Of a stretch of DNA of 64,000 nt, positions 25,983 through 35,267 are shown in pieces. The position numbers and the translations under genes are program-made. The stretch is taken from NCBI RefSeq assembly GCF_001612685.1, contig NZ_BDAY01000011.1:167954-231953 (forward strand), written 5' to 3'. This DNA is from Nocardia altamirensis NBRC 108246. GTDB taxonomy: Bacteria > Actinomycetota > Actinomycetes > Mycobacteriales > Mycobacteriaceae. Numbering within the stretch: position 1 is the stretch's first letter; each line of letters opens with the position of its first letter. The notes beneath the pieces were generated by a model that had not been told where the DNA came from, searched no databases, and was given only the letters and a program-made list of their open reading frames with translations.

Positions 25983-26588
25983 TCAGTGCAACCGAGCCGG
26001 ACGCATCCGCAGTCGAGCAGCGCCGGGCAGATCCACGACACCGGGCCGCACACCCGCGACGCTGAGCACCTCCATCGCTCCGATGAGGATCAGGAACAGT
26101 CCGACCACCAGGCCGAGCGCGTCGATCGAATCGAACGGCAGCACGCCGACCACGATGCCGAGCCCCAAGGTCGCCAAGCCGAACACTTCTTGCCGCCCGC
26201 TGCCTGCCAGACCGTCCGCCCACGCCGCGACCGTCGCATGACAGATCCCGCGAATCGACCAGGCCAATCCGATCCAGAACGACAGCAGCAAAGCCGAATT
26301 GCCGCCGCTGAAACACAGCACGGACAGCAACACCGACAGCAGACCGCTCACGAACACCAGGAGCCGCAACGCCGGGGCGAATCGCGCGGCCAGGGCAACA
26401 GCTATCTGCAATCCGCCGGCAAGCAGCAGGTAGATACCGAACAACAGCTCCGCGGTCGGTATCGACTTGTGTGGCCATATCGCTATGACCACACCCAAAA
26501 TCATCGAGCAGGCACCGGCCACCACTATTGCTTGCCGGGCACTGCCCGCCAGTGGTTCCGTACGCCCTTCGAGCTCGTCTTCGGGCAT
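25983..26588 (-). CDS. HdeD/DUF308-like membrane protein
   Basis: A 201-residue protein with six hydrophobic helices after a short polar N-terminus, matching the DUF308/HdeD layout (IVVAGACSMILGVVIAIWP, then LLFGIYLLLAGGLQI, and later SFWIGLAWSIRGICHA). The C-terminus is a polar tail. HdeD proteins are linked to acid resistance in enterobacteria; the role in actinobacteria is not settled. I start at ATG 26588 (MPEDELEGR); an in-frame ATG at 26612 is possible. It precedes the protease gene on the same strand by about 180 bases. Confidence 0.75.
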   Translation of the reverse strand: MPEDELEGRTEPLAGSARQAIVVAGACSMILGVVIAIWPHKSIPTAELLFGIYLLLAGGLQIAVALAARFAPALRLLVFVSGLLSVLLSVLCFSGGNSALLLSFWIGLAWSIRGICHATVAAWADGLAGSGRQEVFGLATLGLGIVVGVLPFDSIDALGLVVGLFLILIGAMEVLSVAGVRPGVVDLPGAARLRMRPARLH

Positions 26589-26813
26589 AGCAACATGATA
26601 TGGCCGAGCCATCCGGTTAACCGCGTGTTTGCTTTCACACGGTGTGGCGACGAGGCACATGTCGAATGCAATTCGGCGATATCCGGGCACCCGGCCGAGC
26701 CGACCGCGTGTCCACGCAACATCGGCAAACTCGAATTCGGATTGCCCACCTGTTGCCGGTATATTCGTCGCGGCCTTTGTATTTCCGGAACCGGATTATT
26801 CGCCTGCGGTGAC

Positions 26814-27452
26814 CTATCCGTGCATTTCGGTGCCGAGGAAGGGGTGGACTTCCACCTTGCACGCGGTGATGGTGGCCGCGACAGGTTGCGGCGCCGAGGC
26901 GTTCGGCAGGGTGACGCGAAGCCCGGTATAGGTCGGGCATGGGTTGCCTTCTTGATCGACGGCGATGCCTTCGACTGTCGCCCACGCCGCTTCCGGCACG
27001 CCGCCGTTGAGTACGACCGCTGGTGGAGTGTCGCGGTCGGCGGGCAATCCACCGAGGTAGCCGCGCGGAGTGTGCTCGGCGCGAAGGGTTGGCCCGCCGT
27101 CGACCACCTCGACCTCCGGGTAACCCCACACCGCGCACGCCGCGGCGCCTGGGGCGAGCCCGAGATTCACCTGCACACCTCGATGCGTCGCGCCGGGCGA
27201 TACCTCGGTCGTGCTGAGCACGACTTGTCCTGGCGCGCACAGCGGTATCGGGTCGTTGGCCGTCGGCGGTGCCGGGTTGGCCGTCGATGATGCGGGCCCG
27301 GTGGTCGGCGATGCCGGGTTGGCCGTCGGTGATGCGGGGTTGGCCTTCGGCGATGCTGGGACGGTGGTCGGTGGACTGCTCGTGCAGCCGACTACGCCGA
27401 GAAGCGTGGCGCACACCAGGATTCGCGCGGACCGTGCGAGCCGCTCGGTCAT
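26814..27452 (-). CDS. DUF4232 lipoprotein
   Basis: A 212-residue exported lipoprotein. The signal peptide ends in a lipobox LLGVVGC, so Cys is probably lipidated after cleavage. A spacer of repeated units of the ASPTANP type follows (about residues 30-65), encoded by imperfect tandem DNA repeats near 27270-27360. The rest fits DUF4232, a domain common in actinobacterial lipoproteins: CAPGQVVLSTTEV, GVQVNLGLAPGAAACAVWGYP and a final Cys in ITACKVEVHP. Two or more Cys could form disulfides. ATG 27452 fits the signal peptide. Confidence 0.85.
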   Translation of the reverse strand: MTERLARSARILVCATLLGVVGCTSSPPTTVPASPKANPASPTANPASPTTGPASSTANPAPPTANDPIPLCAPGQVVLSTTEVSPGATHRGVQVNLGLAPGAAACAVWGYPEVEVVDGGPTLRAEHTPRGYLGGLPADRDTPPAVVLNGGVPEAAWATVEGIAVDQEGNPCPTYTGLRVTLPNASAPQPVAATITACKVEVHPFLGTEMHG

Positions 27453-27570
27453 GGCGTTCACGTCCTTCCTTGCCGGAGTAGGCCATCCCCACCGCACCGT
27501 TCGTGCGCCGTTCCCTCCGACCAGACCATGGTGGCAGACCGAGCGCCTCGTGGTCAGCGCCTGCGCGGAA

Positions 27571-28209
27571 CTACCCCGCCGAGATCTCGCCGATGGTCAG
27601 GAACACGCCGCGGGCCGTGCCACCGTCGGGCAACCGCCACGGGGCCGTCACGTGACCGGTCCGCGCCGGAGCCGAGCCTGCGCGCAGGATCCGCTCGACC
27701 CGAACGAGCCGGTCACCGACCGTGATGTCGGTGCTGGTCGGCCCGTCCGTCGCCGACGCCGATTCGGCTGCGCCGCCCACGATCTCGTCGGCGGCGACCG
27801 CCACCGACTGGTCCACCGCGCCGCTGTCGTGCTGTGCCTGCGGCTGTACCTTTCCGGCGAGCAGCGCAAGAATCTGCGCCACCACCACCGGATCACGAGT
27901 GCCGTCATAGAACCAGCGCTTCCCGAGCACACCGTGCATCGCGGTGCCGACCAACGCCTCCTCGGCCCCCGCCAGTGCCGCCCCGCGATAGGCGAACGGG
28001 ACCTGATAGGTCACCGGCTGCTCCCCCGAAGTGTCCTGCACGACAATGAATTCGATGCCGACCTCGCCTTCCGGATCATCGAGACGAAACCCGCCGACCC
28101 GCCGCACCACCGGCTGCCCGGCACCCTGGTACCACGCCCGCGTCGGCAACCAGGCCGTCAGCAGCTCGTCCTTGCTGGGAACAATGGTGGTCTGGTGAAT
28201 CACTGCCAT
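27571..28209 (-). CDS. free-standing maltokinase N-terminal cap-like protein
   Basis: A 212-residue protein matching the N-terminal cap domain of maltokinase (Mak_N_cap): IVPSKDELLTAWLPTRAWY, RRVGGFRLDDPEGEVGIEFIVV, TYQVPFAYRGAAL, then GTAMHGVLGKRWFYDGTRDPV. No kinase domain follows, so this is the cap without its catalytic partner. Such orphan caps recur in actinobacteria; their role is unknown. The C-terminal 80 residues are a separate strand-rich piece (DITVGDRLVRVERIL). It sits just downstream of the sugar ABC transporter, which hints at a role in carbohydrate sensing; that is inference. Confidence 0.85.
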   Translation of the reverse strand: MAVIHQTTIVPSKDELLTAWLPTRAWYQGAGQPVVRRVGGFRLDDPEGEVGIEFIVVQDTSGEQPVTYQVPFAYRGAALAGAEEALVGTAMHGVLGKRWFYDGTRDPVVVAQILALLAGKVQPQAQHDSGAVDQSVAVAADEIVGGAAESASATDGPTSTDITVGDRLVRVERILRAGSAPARTGHVTAPWRLPDGGTARGVFLTIGEISAG

Positions 28210-28310
28210 CGGTGCCTCCTCGCCCGTACCCGACCCGCCCGAGCCGGTGCCGCCGGACGCCGCCCGTCGGCATCCAGCCCGAGCCTAGTTGGCGAGCTGA
28301 GCCCGCAGAT

Positions 28311-29294
28311 TCAGCCGCCCACCTTGCCGGACATGTCGTACTGCTGGTAGATCTGCGCGGCGTTCTCCGGCGTGACCCGGGTGGTCGACAGCACCTGCTT
28401 CTTGTCCACCGGTTGCTTGCGCAGCAGCTTCACCAGCGTGTCCACCGCCTGCTCGGCACCGGTCGGGTACACGAACGTCGTCAGCAGCTGGCCGTTCTGC
28501 ACGGCACGGATACCACCGGACGGAATCGCGAGCCCGTCGACGCCGATGATCTGAATCGCCCCGGCCTTGCCTGCACCCTGAATGGCGAGCTGAGCGCCGA
28601 GCGCCATGTCGTCGTTGTGCGCGTAGACCAGGTCGATCTTGTCGCCCTTGGACAGCCACTGCTGCATCACCGTGGTGGCATTGGCCTTGAGCCACTTGGC
28701 TTCCTGGTCCTCGATGATGGTGATGTTCTTGCCTGCGATCGCGTCCCGGAAGCCTTTGTCGCGGTCGATCTGCGGCTGCGAGGACAGAATGCCGCGCAGT
28801 TCGACGACGTTGCCGCCGTTGGGCAGCGCCTGAACCGCCGCTTCCCCGGCGAGCTTGCCGATGACGTAGTTGTCGCCGCCGATGAACGAGTCGTAGCACT
28901 CGGTGTTGACGCTGCGGTCGAGGATGATGACCGGGATCTTCGCGTCACACGCCTGCTGCACCGCTGCGGTGAGCGGCGCCGGTTCGTTGGGGGAAACGAT
29001 GAGCGCGTTCACCTTCTGCTGAATGAACGCCTGCACCTGGCTGACCTGCGTCGCGCTGTCCTGGTGCGCGTCGGTGATGGGCAGCAGTTTGACATCGGAG
29101 TGCTGCTTCATGAAGTACTGCAGCTGCAGATTGAGCTGGGCCCGGTAGGGCTCGGCATTGTTGGATTGCGAATAGCCGATGACGAACTGCCCGCCATCGG
29201 AGGGACTCGGCGCGTCGGACGCGCAGCCCGCGGCGGCCACTGCCGTCGTGCACAGCGCTGCGGCCGTGAGAGCAAAGCGACGAAGGGACGGCAT
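28311..29294 (-). CDS. sugar ABC transporter substrate-binding lipoprotein (RbsB-type)
   Basis: A 327-residue periplasmic-binding-protein-type lipoprotein. The signal peptide ends in AAAGC (lipobox). The fold of Peripla_BP_4 is seen in FVIGYSQSNNAEPYRAQLN, ALIVSPNEPAPLTAAVQQACDA, IPVIILDRSVN, DLVYAHNDDMALGA and IQIIGVDGL. The YSQSNNAEPYR start and TECYDSFIGGDN segment look more like galactofuranose/pentose binders than like RbsB itself, so the exact sugar is open. CAGGAG precedes ATG 29294. It is the last of three transporter genes transcribed as one minus-strand unit. Confidence 0.88.
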   Translation of the reverse strand: MPSLRRFALTAAALCTTAVAAAGCASDAPSPSDGGQFVIGYSQSNNAEPYRAQLNLQLQYFMKQHSDVKLLPITDAHQDSATQVSQVQAFIQQKVNALIVSPNEPAPLTAAVQQACDAKIPVIILDRSVNTECYDSFIGGDNYVIGKLAGEAAVQALPNGGNVVELRGILSSQPQIDRDKGFRDAIAGKNITIIEDQEAKWLKANATTVMQQWLSKGDKIDLVYAHNDDMALGAQLAIQGAGKAGAIQIIGVDGLAIPSGGIRAVQNGQLLTTFVYPTGAEQAVDTLVKLLRKQPVDKKQVLSTTRVTPENAAQIYQQYDMSGKVGG

Positions 29295-29360
29295 GTTTCA
29301 CTCCTGGAACAACATGGTGGGTTCGAGCACGGCCCGGCGGTCGCGCTCGGGCGCGGCACC

Positions 29361-30512
29361 TCAGGTGCCGCTTTCTTGCGGGCGACCTCCCTTCCGCTTG
29401 GCCAACCATCGGGTCGCCGGCGCGCTGAGACTGCGGAAGAAACCCGGCCGCTGCAACACCACCGCGACCACCACGATCAGGCCTTTGATGACCAGCTGAG
29501 CGTTGTCGCTGACGGCGTTCAAGCCGAGCACGTTGTCGAGCAGGGTCAGGATGAGCGCGCCGACGAAAGTGCCGGTGATGGTGCCCTTTCCGCCGGCCAG
29601 GCTGGCGCCGCCGATCACCGCGGCGGCGATGGCGTCCAGCTCGTAGCCCGCGCCTGCCAGCGGATCACCGGATGCGCGGTAGGCGGCGTCGATCGGCCCG
29701 GCGAATCCGGCGAGCAGCCCGGACAGGGTGAACACCGCGACCACGACCAGCGTCACGTTGACGCCGGAAAGCCGTGCGGCGGTGGGGTTTCCGCCGACCG
29801 CGTAGATGTGGCGGCCGAACGTGGTCTTGGAAAGGACGAGCTGAGCAATGATGCAGACGGCAACGAGGGCGAGCACCGGGTACGGAATACCGGCTCTGCC
29901 GAACAGCGGCAGCCAGGTCCCCTCGAATAGGTTGTGGCCCGGCGTGCCCAACAGCGCGAACTCCGCGGAAGTCGGTGTCAGCTTCCCATTTTCGTCATAG
30001 ACGGCCGTGCCGACGGACACGTTGTCGGAGATCTGTCTATCGATGCCGCGGACTATCGACAACATCGCCAACGTCATGACGAACGACTGGATCCGCAACA
30101 CGGTGGTGCCGAGACCGTTGCACAGGCCGAAGAACGCGCCGATCAACGCACAGAGCGGGACGATCATCCACGGGCTGAGGCTGTGATCGACCAGCAGCAT
30201 GGCGGCGGCCATCGAACCGATGCCCATGATCGAACCCACCGACAGGTCGATGCCCGCAGTGATGATCACCAGGGTGATGCCGACCGCGAGAATGCCGCGC
30301 GAGGAGAACGCGGTGATCGCGTTGGTGATGTTGGTCTGATTCCAGAAGTACTGCCCCTTGGTGCTGACGCCGATGAGAATGACCAGCAGCAGACCGATAT
30401 ATCCTTGGGTCGCACCGAGATACGGCGTCAGCCTGGTGAGCCGTGACCACAGCCAGGATACGAAGGAACGCTTGTCGTCGTGCGGGGCTCCGTTGGGGAG
30501 TTGGTCCGTCAT
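29361..30512 (-). CDS. sugar ABC transporter permease (RbsC-type)
   Basis: A 383-residue inner-membrane permease of the BPD_transp_2 family with about ten helices. It includes the conserved GITLVIITAGIDLSVGSIMGIGSM and ALGYNxxAA-like GRHIYAVGGNPTAARLSGVNV, then GGASLAGGKGTITGTFVGALIL. A cytosolic polar N-terminus precedes helix 1. It forms the channel with the ATPase at 30557. The 44-base spacer to the ATPase and 66-base spacer to the binding-protein gene support one operon. Confidence 0.9.
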   Translation of the reverse strand: MTDQLPNGAPHDDKRSFVSWLWSRLTRLTPYLGATQGYIGLLLVILIGVSTKGQYFWNQTNITNAITAFSSRGILAVGITLVIITAGIDLSVGSIMGIGSMAAAMLLVDHSLSPWMIVPLCALIGAFFGLCNGLGTTVLRIQSFVMTLAMLSIVRGIDRQISDNVSVGTAVYDENGKLTPTSAEFALLGTPGHNLFEGTWLPLFGRAGIPYPVLALVAVCIIAQLVLSKTTFGRHIYAVGGNPTAARLSGVNVTLVVVAVFTLSGLLAGFAGPIDAAYRASGDPLAGAGYELDAIAAAVIGGASLAGGKGTITGTFVGALILTLLDNVLGLNAVSDNAQLVIKGLIVVVAVVLQRPGFFRSLSAPATRWLAKRKGGRPQESGT

Positions 30513-30556
30513 TCCTGGTCCTGGTGGTCGTCGGCGGGACGGTCTGCTCGGTGCGA

Positions 30557-32128
30557 TCAGCTCGGGGTGCGCACGGCGGGCGCCCTGGCCATGGCGGCGG
30601 CCAGGATCGCTTCTTGGTCGAATGGTGCTGCTGGCGGCGGATTTCGGCGGAACTCCCCGGTGAGACGGCCCTCGCAGAGCACAAGAATGCGATCACACAT
30701 CCCGATCAACTCCAGCAGTTCGGAGGACACCGCGAGGATGGCCGCGCCGTCGCCGGCGAGTTCGTTCATCAGTGCATGCACTTCGGCCTTCGCACCGACA
30801 TCGATGCCGCGGGTCGGCTCGTCCATGAGCAGCACCGACGGTTGGGTGAGCAGGCATTTCGCCAGCACCACCTTCTGCTGGTTGCCACCGGACAGCGTGC
30901 CGACCACGGTCGCCAGCGACGACGCCTTGACCTTCAGTTCGGTGACCTTCGCCGCGACCGCAGCCCGCTCGCGCTTCGCATCCACCGTTCGCCACGGACG
31001 CAGGTACCGGTGCAACGCCGCCAGCGACGCGTTGAAGCGCACGCTGTTGGCCAGGATCAGGCTCTGCGCCTTGCGATCTTCGGCGACGAACGCGAGACCA
31101 CGCGCGATGGCGCGACGCGGCGTGTGCGGCCGATACCGGCGGCCCGCGAGCGTGATCGTCCCGCTGACACCGGTGGCCGCGCCGTAGATGGCCTCGAGCA
31201 CCTCGCTGCGGCCCGCGCCCATCAACCCGGCCAGGCCGACGATCTCCCCCGCCGCCACCTCGAACGAAAGGTCGTGCAGCGGTACGGCATCGCTGCCCGC
31301 CGCGGGCACGGTGGTCAAGTGCCGCACGGTCAACCGCGCCGATCCGCCCCGATGCAGTTCGGCGCTGCGCGGGAACAGCTCGCCGAGCGGACGACCGACC
31401 ATCAGCTGAATGAGCTCGGCCCGGTGCGTCCCCCGCATCGGCCGCTCTCCGACATAGACGCCGTCGCGCAGCACCGTGACCGTGTCGGCGATCTCCGCCA
31501 GCTCCTCCAGCCGGTGCGAAATATAGACAACGCCAACATCATGCGCGGTCAGGTTGCGGATGACGGTGAACAGCCGCTCCACTTCCGCCTCGGCGAGCGC
31601 GGAGGTCGGCTCGTCCATCACGAGGATCCGCAGGTCGTGATTGAGTGCCTTGGCGACCTCGATCAGCTGCTGCTCGGCCAGCTTGCACTGCCGGACCAGC
31701 CTGCGCGGCGTCAACTCCAGACCGACCCTGGCCAGCAACTCCGCGGTGCGCGCGTCCATGGCCTTGCGGTCGAGCGTGCCTCGGATCGTGCGCCGTTCCT
31801 GGCCGAGGAAGATGTTGTCGGCGATCGACAGCTCCGGCACCAGGTTCAGCTCCTGGTGGATCATCGCGATGCCGTGCCGGGTCGCGTCCTTCGGCGAGCG
31901 CAAATGCACAGGGCTGCCGTCGATTTCGATGCTGCCCGCGTCCGGGGCGAAGACGCCGGCGAGGATGTTCATCAAGGTCGATTTGCCCGCGCCGTTCTCG
32001 CCGAGCAGCGCAACCACTTCGCCGCCGTACAAGGTGAGTTGCACACCCCGCAGCGCCTTCACGCCGGGGAATTCCTTCACGATGCCGCTCATCGCGAGCA
32101 GCGGCGCGCGAGCGTCGGTGCCGGTCAT
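30557..32128 (-). CDS. sugar ABC transporter ATP-binding protein (RbsA-type, two domains)
   Basis: A 523-residue fused ATPase. The N-terminal nucleotide-binding domain has Walker A GENGAGKSTL, a degenerate signature (CKLAEQQLIEVAKAL) and Walker B LVMDEPTSAL. The C-terminal domain has a modified Walker A (GLMGAGRSEVLE), the full signature LSGGNQQKV and VLLMDEPTRGIDVG. This asymmetry is normal for RbsA/MglA-type ATPases. ATG 32128 lies about 100 bases from the operator at 32224. It is the first gene of the transporter operon, probably repressed by the divergent LacI protein. Confidence 0.92.
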   Translation of the reverse strand: MTGTDARAPLLAMSGIVKEFPGVKALRGVQLTLYGGEVVALLGENGAGKSTLMNILAGVFAPDAGSIEIDGSPVHLRSPKDATRHGIAMIHQELNLVPELSIADNIFLGQERRTIRGTLDRKAMDARTAELLARVGLELTPRRLVRQCKLAEQQLIEVAKALNHDLRILVMDEPTSALAEAEVERLFTVIRNLTAHDVGVVYISHRLEELAEIADTVTVLRDGVYVGERPMRGTHRAELIQLMVGRPLGELFPRSAELHRGGSARLTVRHLTTVPAAGSDAVPLHDLSFEVAAGEIVGLAGLMGAGRSEVLEAIYGAATGVSGTITLAGRRYRPHTPRRAIARGLAFVAEDRKAQSLILANSVRFNASLAALHRYLRPWRTVDAKRERAAVAAKVTELKVKASSLATVVGTLSGGNQQKVVLAKCLLTQPSVLLMDEPTRGIDVGAKAEVHALMNELAGDGAAILAVSSELLELIGMCDRILVLCEGRLTGEFRRNPPPAAPFDQEAILAAAMARAPAVRTPS

Positions 32129-32223
32129 GGGATTCCGCGTAGCCCGATGCGTGCCATCTGACTCCTCCCCCTCGTCTACCGGTGGGCGTCGCCGCGAACG
32201 GTGACTGCATCCAGTGTGACATC

Positions 32224-32249
32224 GGTCTCAGAAATCGATTTCTGATACC
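32224..32249. promoter_or_regulatory. LacI-family operator
   Basis: TCAGAAATCGATTTCTGA (32228-32245) is a perfect 18-bp palindrome with a central CpG, as LacI-family sites usually have. One mismatch further out, GGT/ACC extend it to 26 bp. It lies between the divergent transporter operon and the lacI-type gene. Confidence 0.75.
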
Positions 32250-32382
32250 GTAGAATTCGATGGATCGAGCCGTCAAGGCCCTTGCGCGCCAGGGTTTGTC
32301 GGCTGCCGTAAGCGCGCGATTCGCACCGGGAATCTGGCGAACGGCACCTCCGGCGCGGCAGCGAAGGGCGGTTACGCCGCAG

Positions 32383-33393
32383 ATGGCGACGGTGACGATT
32401 CGCGACGTCGCGGCACTGGCCGAGGTCTCACCGGCCACGGTTTCGCGGGTGCTCAACGCCGACCCGCGCGTCGCCCACGCACTGCGCGAACGAGTGCAGA
32501 GTGCCGTCGACAAACTGGGCTATCGGCCGAACAGCCAGGCCAGATCCCTGCGCACCCGGGCGACCAGGGTCATCGGGCTGATCATCGCCGACATCCAGAA
32601 CCCGTTCTTCACCGCGCTCGCCCGCGGCGTCGAAGATGCTGCGAGCGAACGCGATTACTCCGTGGTGCTGGCCAACTCAGACGAGAACCTCGACAAGGAA
32701 CAGCGCTACCTGGAGGTCGCCGCGGGCGAGCGGATGGCCGGTGTCATCCTGGCTCCTTCCTCCACCGCGCACAGCCGGATCGGCACGCTCACCGACCGTG
32801 GTATTCCGGTGGTCGTCATCGACCGGCGGCTACGGTCCGCCCAGGTCGATTCCGTGCTGGTGAACAATCGGCAGGCGGCCAAGGCCGCGGTCGACCATCT
32901 CATCGCCGCAGGCTGCCGACGTATCGCGATGATCACCGGACCGACCGACGCCTCGACGGCGACCGGCAGGCTCAGCGGCTATCGCGCCGCGCTCCGCGGG
33001 GCCGGTATCGAACCCGAACCGGCACTGGAGATCTGCGGCGACTACCGAGTCGAAGGCGGGCGGGCAGCCGTGCGGTCGGTCCTGGCGTTGCCCGACCGCC
33101 CCGACGGCCTGTTCGTCGGCAACAACCTGATGATGGTCGGCGCACTGCACGCCCTCGCCGATGCCGGTATCGCCTTCCCCGCCGACATCCTGCTTGCCGG
33201 ATTCGACGAAATGAGCTGGGCGGGATTCGCGCCACCGATCACCCTGGTGGAACAGCCCAGTTATGAGATCGGCCGCCGCGCTACGGAACTCGTCCTCCGC
33301 CGGGTCGCCGGTGACGTGTTCCCCGCCCAATCCGTCGTCCTACCCGCCCAGCTGCGCATCCGGGAAAGCACCCAGCGCATCGTCGTCGCTTGA
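32383..33393 (+). CDS. LacI-family transcriptional regulator of the sugar transporter
   Basis: A 336-residue repressor. The N-terminal LacI helix-turn-helix reads VTIRDVAALAEVSPATVSRVLN with the hinge helix region YRPNSQARSLRTRAT. The sugar-binding core has VIGLIIADIQNPFFTALARGVED, VVVIDRR and LLAGFDEMSW. I start at ATG 32383, directly before the helix-turn-helix as is usual. The frame is open to 32260, but that 41-residue leader is not conserved-looking. The nearby palindrome (32224) is the probable binding site; the inducer is probably the transported sugar. Confidence 0.9.
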   Translation: MATVTIRDVAALAEVSPATVSRVLNADPRVAHALRERVQSAVDKLGYRPNSQARSLRTRATRVIGLIIADIQNPFFTALARGVEDAASERDYSVVLANSDENLDKEQRYLEVAAGERMAGVILAPSSTAHSRIGTLTDRGIPVVVIDRRLRSAQVDSVLVNNRQAAKAAVDHLIAAGCRRIAMITGPTDASTATGRLSGYRAALRGAGIEPEPALEICGDYRVEGGRAAVRSVLALPDRPDGLFVGNNLMMVGALHALADAGIAFPADILLAGFDEMSWAGFAPPITLVEQPSYEIGRRATELVLRRVAGDVFPAQSVVLPAQLRIRESTQRIVVA

Positions 33394-33545
33394 GCCGACT
33401 TCAGTGCGGCGGGTAGTGACAAAGGTCCGCGGGTCACGCCGGCGGCCACAACCGCAGCGCCGCAACCCTTTAGAGTGCGCCTGAGCCCCGCGTCTCGCTT
33501 CCCAACGTCGGGAATTCGGTTTGCGCGTCAAATAGGGTCGCGGAC

Positions 33546-35228
33546 ATGACGGGATTGGCGGAACAGGTCGAACACTTCGCGCGAGAGTTCGCGGAGACCG
33601 GAGCGACCGGCGGGACATTGCGCATGAAACACAGCCGGTGGGGCAATGGGTGTGCTCCGTTCTATGTGGTCGGCGCGGACCAAGCCCACGTGACAGGCAG
33701 ACGCGAACTGGCTCATGCGGTGCGCTCCGAACTCGGCGTCGGGATGGATGGACTAGTAGAGATGCAGCTTCGGCTGGCCGGAGACAGCTACGAGTTCCAG
33801 TACCGGTGCATCCACGGCTCCAGCGAGCCGTTTTGGGACGCAGCGCGAAAGCTGGTCCTCGACACCGACTATCGCTATCCGGGTCGTCAGCAGCCGACCG
33901 CGACGACTGACACGGTGCCCGACGACCGGCCCACCGACCCTGCGGTCCTTGCTACGGTGCGCCAGCTCGTCCGCGAGTACGTCGATGCGTACACCGCGGC
34001 CCGATCACGGGCACCCGAGCTGGCCGCAGGCATGACCGAGGCCGATATCGCCGCAGCAGAGGCGCGGATCGGCCAGCGACTGCCGGAAGACCTGCGGGCA
34101 CTGTACCGCCTGGTCGGCTACGATCTCTCCGACCGTGGGGTGCTCGGCATCACCCGCCTGTCGCCGCTCAGCGACGTCGCCGCGAGCCATCTGTCCGACA
34201 ATCCGACGATGATGGGGATGGTGGCGGACAGCCGATCCGTGGGAGACGACTCGCTGTTCGCTCTCGATCGGGTGGTGCTGGAAGGCTGGCCGCACGGCAC
34301 GATCCGACGCGTCTCGGGCAACGCACAGTGGGTCTTCATCGGCACCAGCGACCGCAACGCAGACGCGGTCGACCTGGATCCAGGACCGGACGGTCGCCGT
34401 GGGCAGCTGATTCGGACCGACCTCGAGATGCATACGGTCACCCGCTGGGCCGATTCCGTGACTGATGTACTCCGGATGTCGATCGAAGCGCAGCGGGCGG
34501 AGGAGAACCTCGACAGTCTGTACAACGCAGCACAACCCATAGGCACTAGTCGGCTGCAGAACCCGGCCGAGCTGATCGAAGATCTGTCCGACAAGTTCAC
34601 CGTGCAGGATCTCCGCCTCCGCCACCGTGACTCGTTCGACGCCGCCGAGATCGCGGTGCTGCCTGCACTGCGCACGCTGCGGCTCGACGGCATTCGATCA
34701 TTGAATCTCGCAGTGCCGCACGATATCCCTCTCGAAGCACTATGGGTGACCGCCCCGCACATCGACCTGGAGCCGCTGTCGGGTCACCCCGTGCTGTGGG
34801 ATGTGTACCTGGCCGGAGCAGAGCATCCGGTGCGTATCGCGCCGTTGGCTTCGCTGAAAAACCTGCAGCGACTGGACATCTCCGACATCGATGTCACCGA
34901 TCCGGAGATCGTCGGCGAGCTGGCGGATCTCCGCGTCCTGGTGGCGAACCTTCAGCAGTGGCGTCGGCTGCGCGAACTCGACGCCGTACCACCGAATCTG
35001 GCCGCGGCGGAGTTGGCAGGGGACGCCTCATTCGCTGACGAAGCGGCTTGGGCCGACACCTTCGGCCGTGGCGCCGAGCTGCCTGTTATCCGCGGCAAGC
35101 TCGCCGAGATTCGAGTCCGGGTGCAGCCCGAGCCCCACTCCATGGAAACGCAGATATCCGACCTCATGGCGGATGCTCCCTGGGACTTGCTGCTCGAAAT
35201 GCACCGCAAGCAGGAGTCCGGCGAATAG
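33546..35228 (+). CDS. SMI1/KNR4-family protein with leucine-rich C-terminal region
   Basis: A 560-residue cytosolic protein. Residues about 1-115 are a distinct N-terminal domain. An SMI1/KNR4 (SUKH) domain follows at about 150-310, marked by MTEADIAAAEARIGQRLPEDLRALYRLV, GVLGITRLSPLS and SGNAQWVFIGTSDRNADAVDLDP. The last 200 residues contain short leucine-rich-repeat-like strands (LRTLRLDGIRSLNLAVP; LEALWVTAPHIDLEPLSG; LKNLQRLDISDIDVTDPE). SUKH proteins are often immunity proteins against polymorphic toxins, though many stand alone. No toxin gene is adjacent here; the Rhs operon is about 10 kb away. Confidence 0.8.
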   Translation: MTGLAEQVEHFAREFAETGATGGTLRMKHSRWGNGCAPFYVVGADQAHVTGRRELAHAVRSELGVGMDGLVEMQLRLAGDSYEFQYRCIHGSSEPFWDAARKLVLDTDYRYPGRQQPTATTDTVPDDRPTDPAVLATVRQLVREYVDAYTAARSRAPELAAGMTEADIAAAEARIGQRLPEDLRALYRLVGYDLSDRGVLGITRLSPLSDVAASHLSDNPTMMGMVADSRSVGDDSLFALDRVVLEGWPHGTIRRVSGNAQWVFIGTSDRNADAVDLDPGPDGRRGQLIRTDLEMHTVTRWADSVTDVLRMSIEAQRAEENLDSLYNAAQPIGTSRLQNPAELIEDLSDKFTVQDLRLRHRDSFDAAEIAVLPALRTLRLDGIRSLNLAVPHDIPLEALWVTAPHIDLEPLSGHPVLWDVYLAGAEHPVRIAPLASLKNLQRLDISDIDVTDPEIVGELADLRVLVANLQQWRRLRELDAVPPNLAAAELAGDASFADEAAWADTFGRGAELPVIRGKLAEIRVRVQPEPHSMETQISDLMADAPWDLLLEMHRKQESGE

Positions 35229-35267
35229 CAGCCCAGTTACTCACCGGAACCCCGACGCGGGGCGGTG

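Noticed and set aside
35243..35266. Hairpin CCCCG/CGGGG between convergent genes
   Set aside because: Only a five-base stem; cannot be told from chance in GC-rich DNA.
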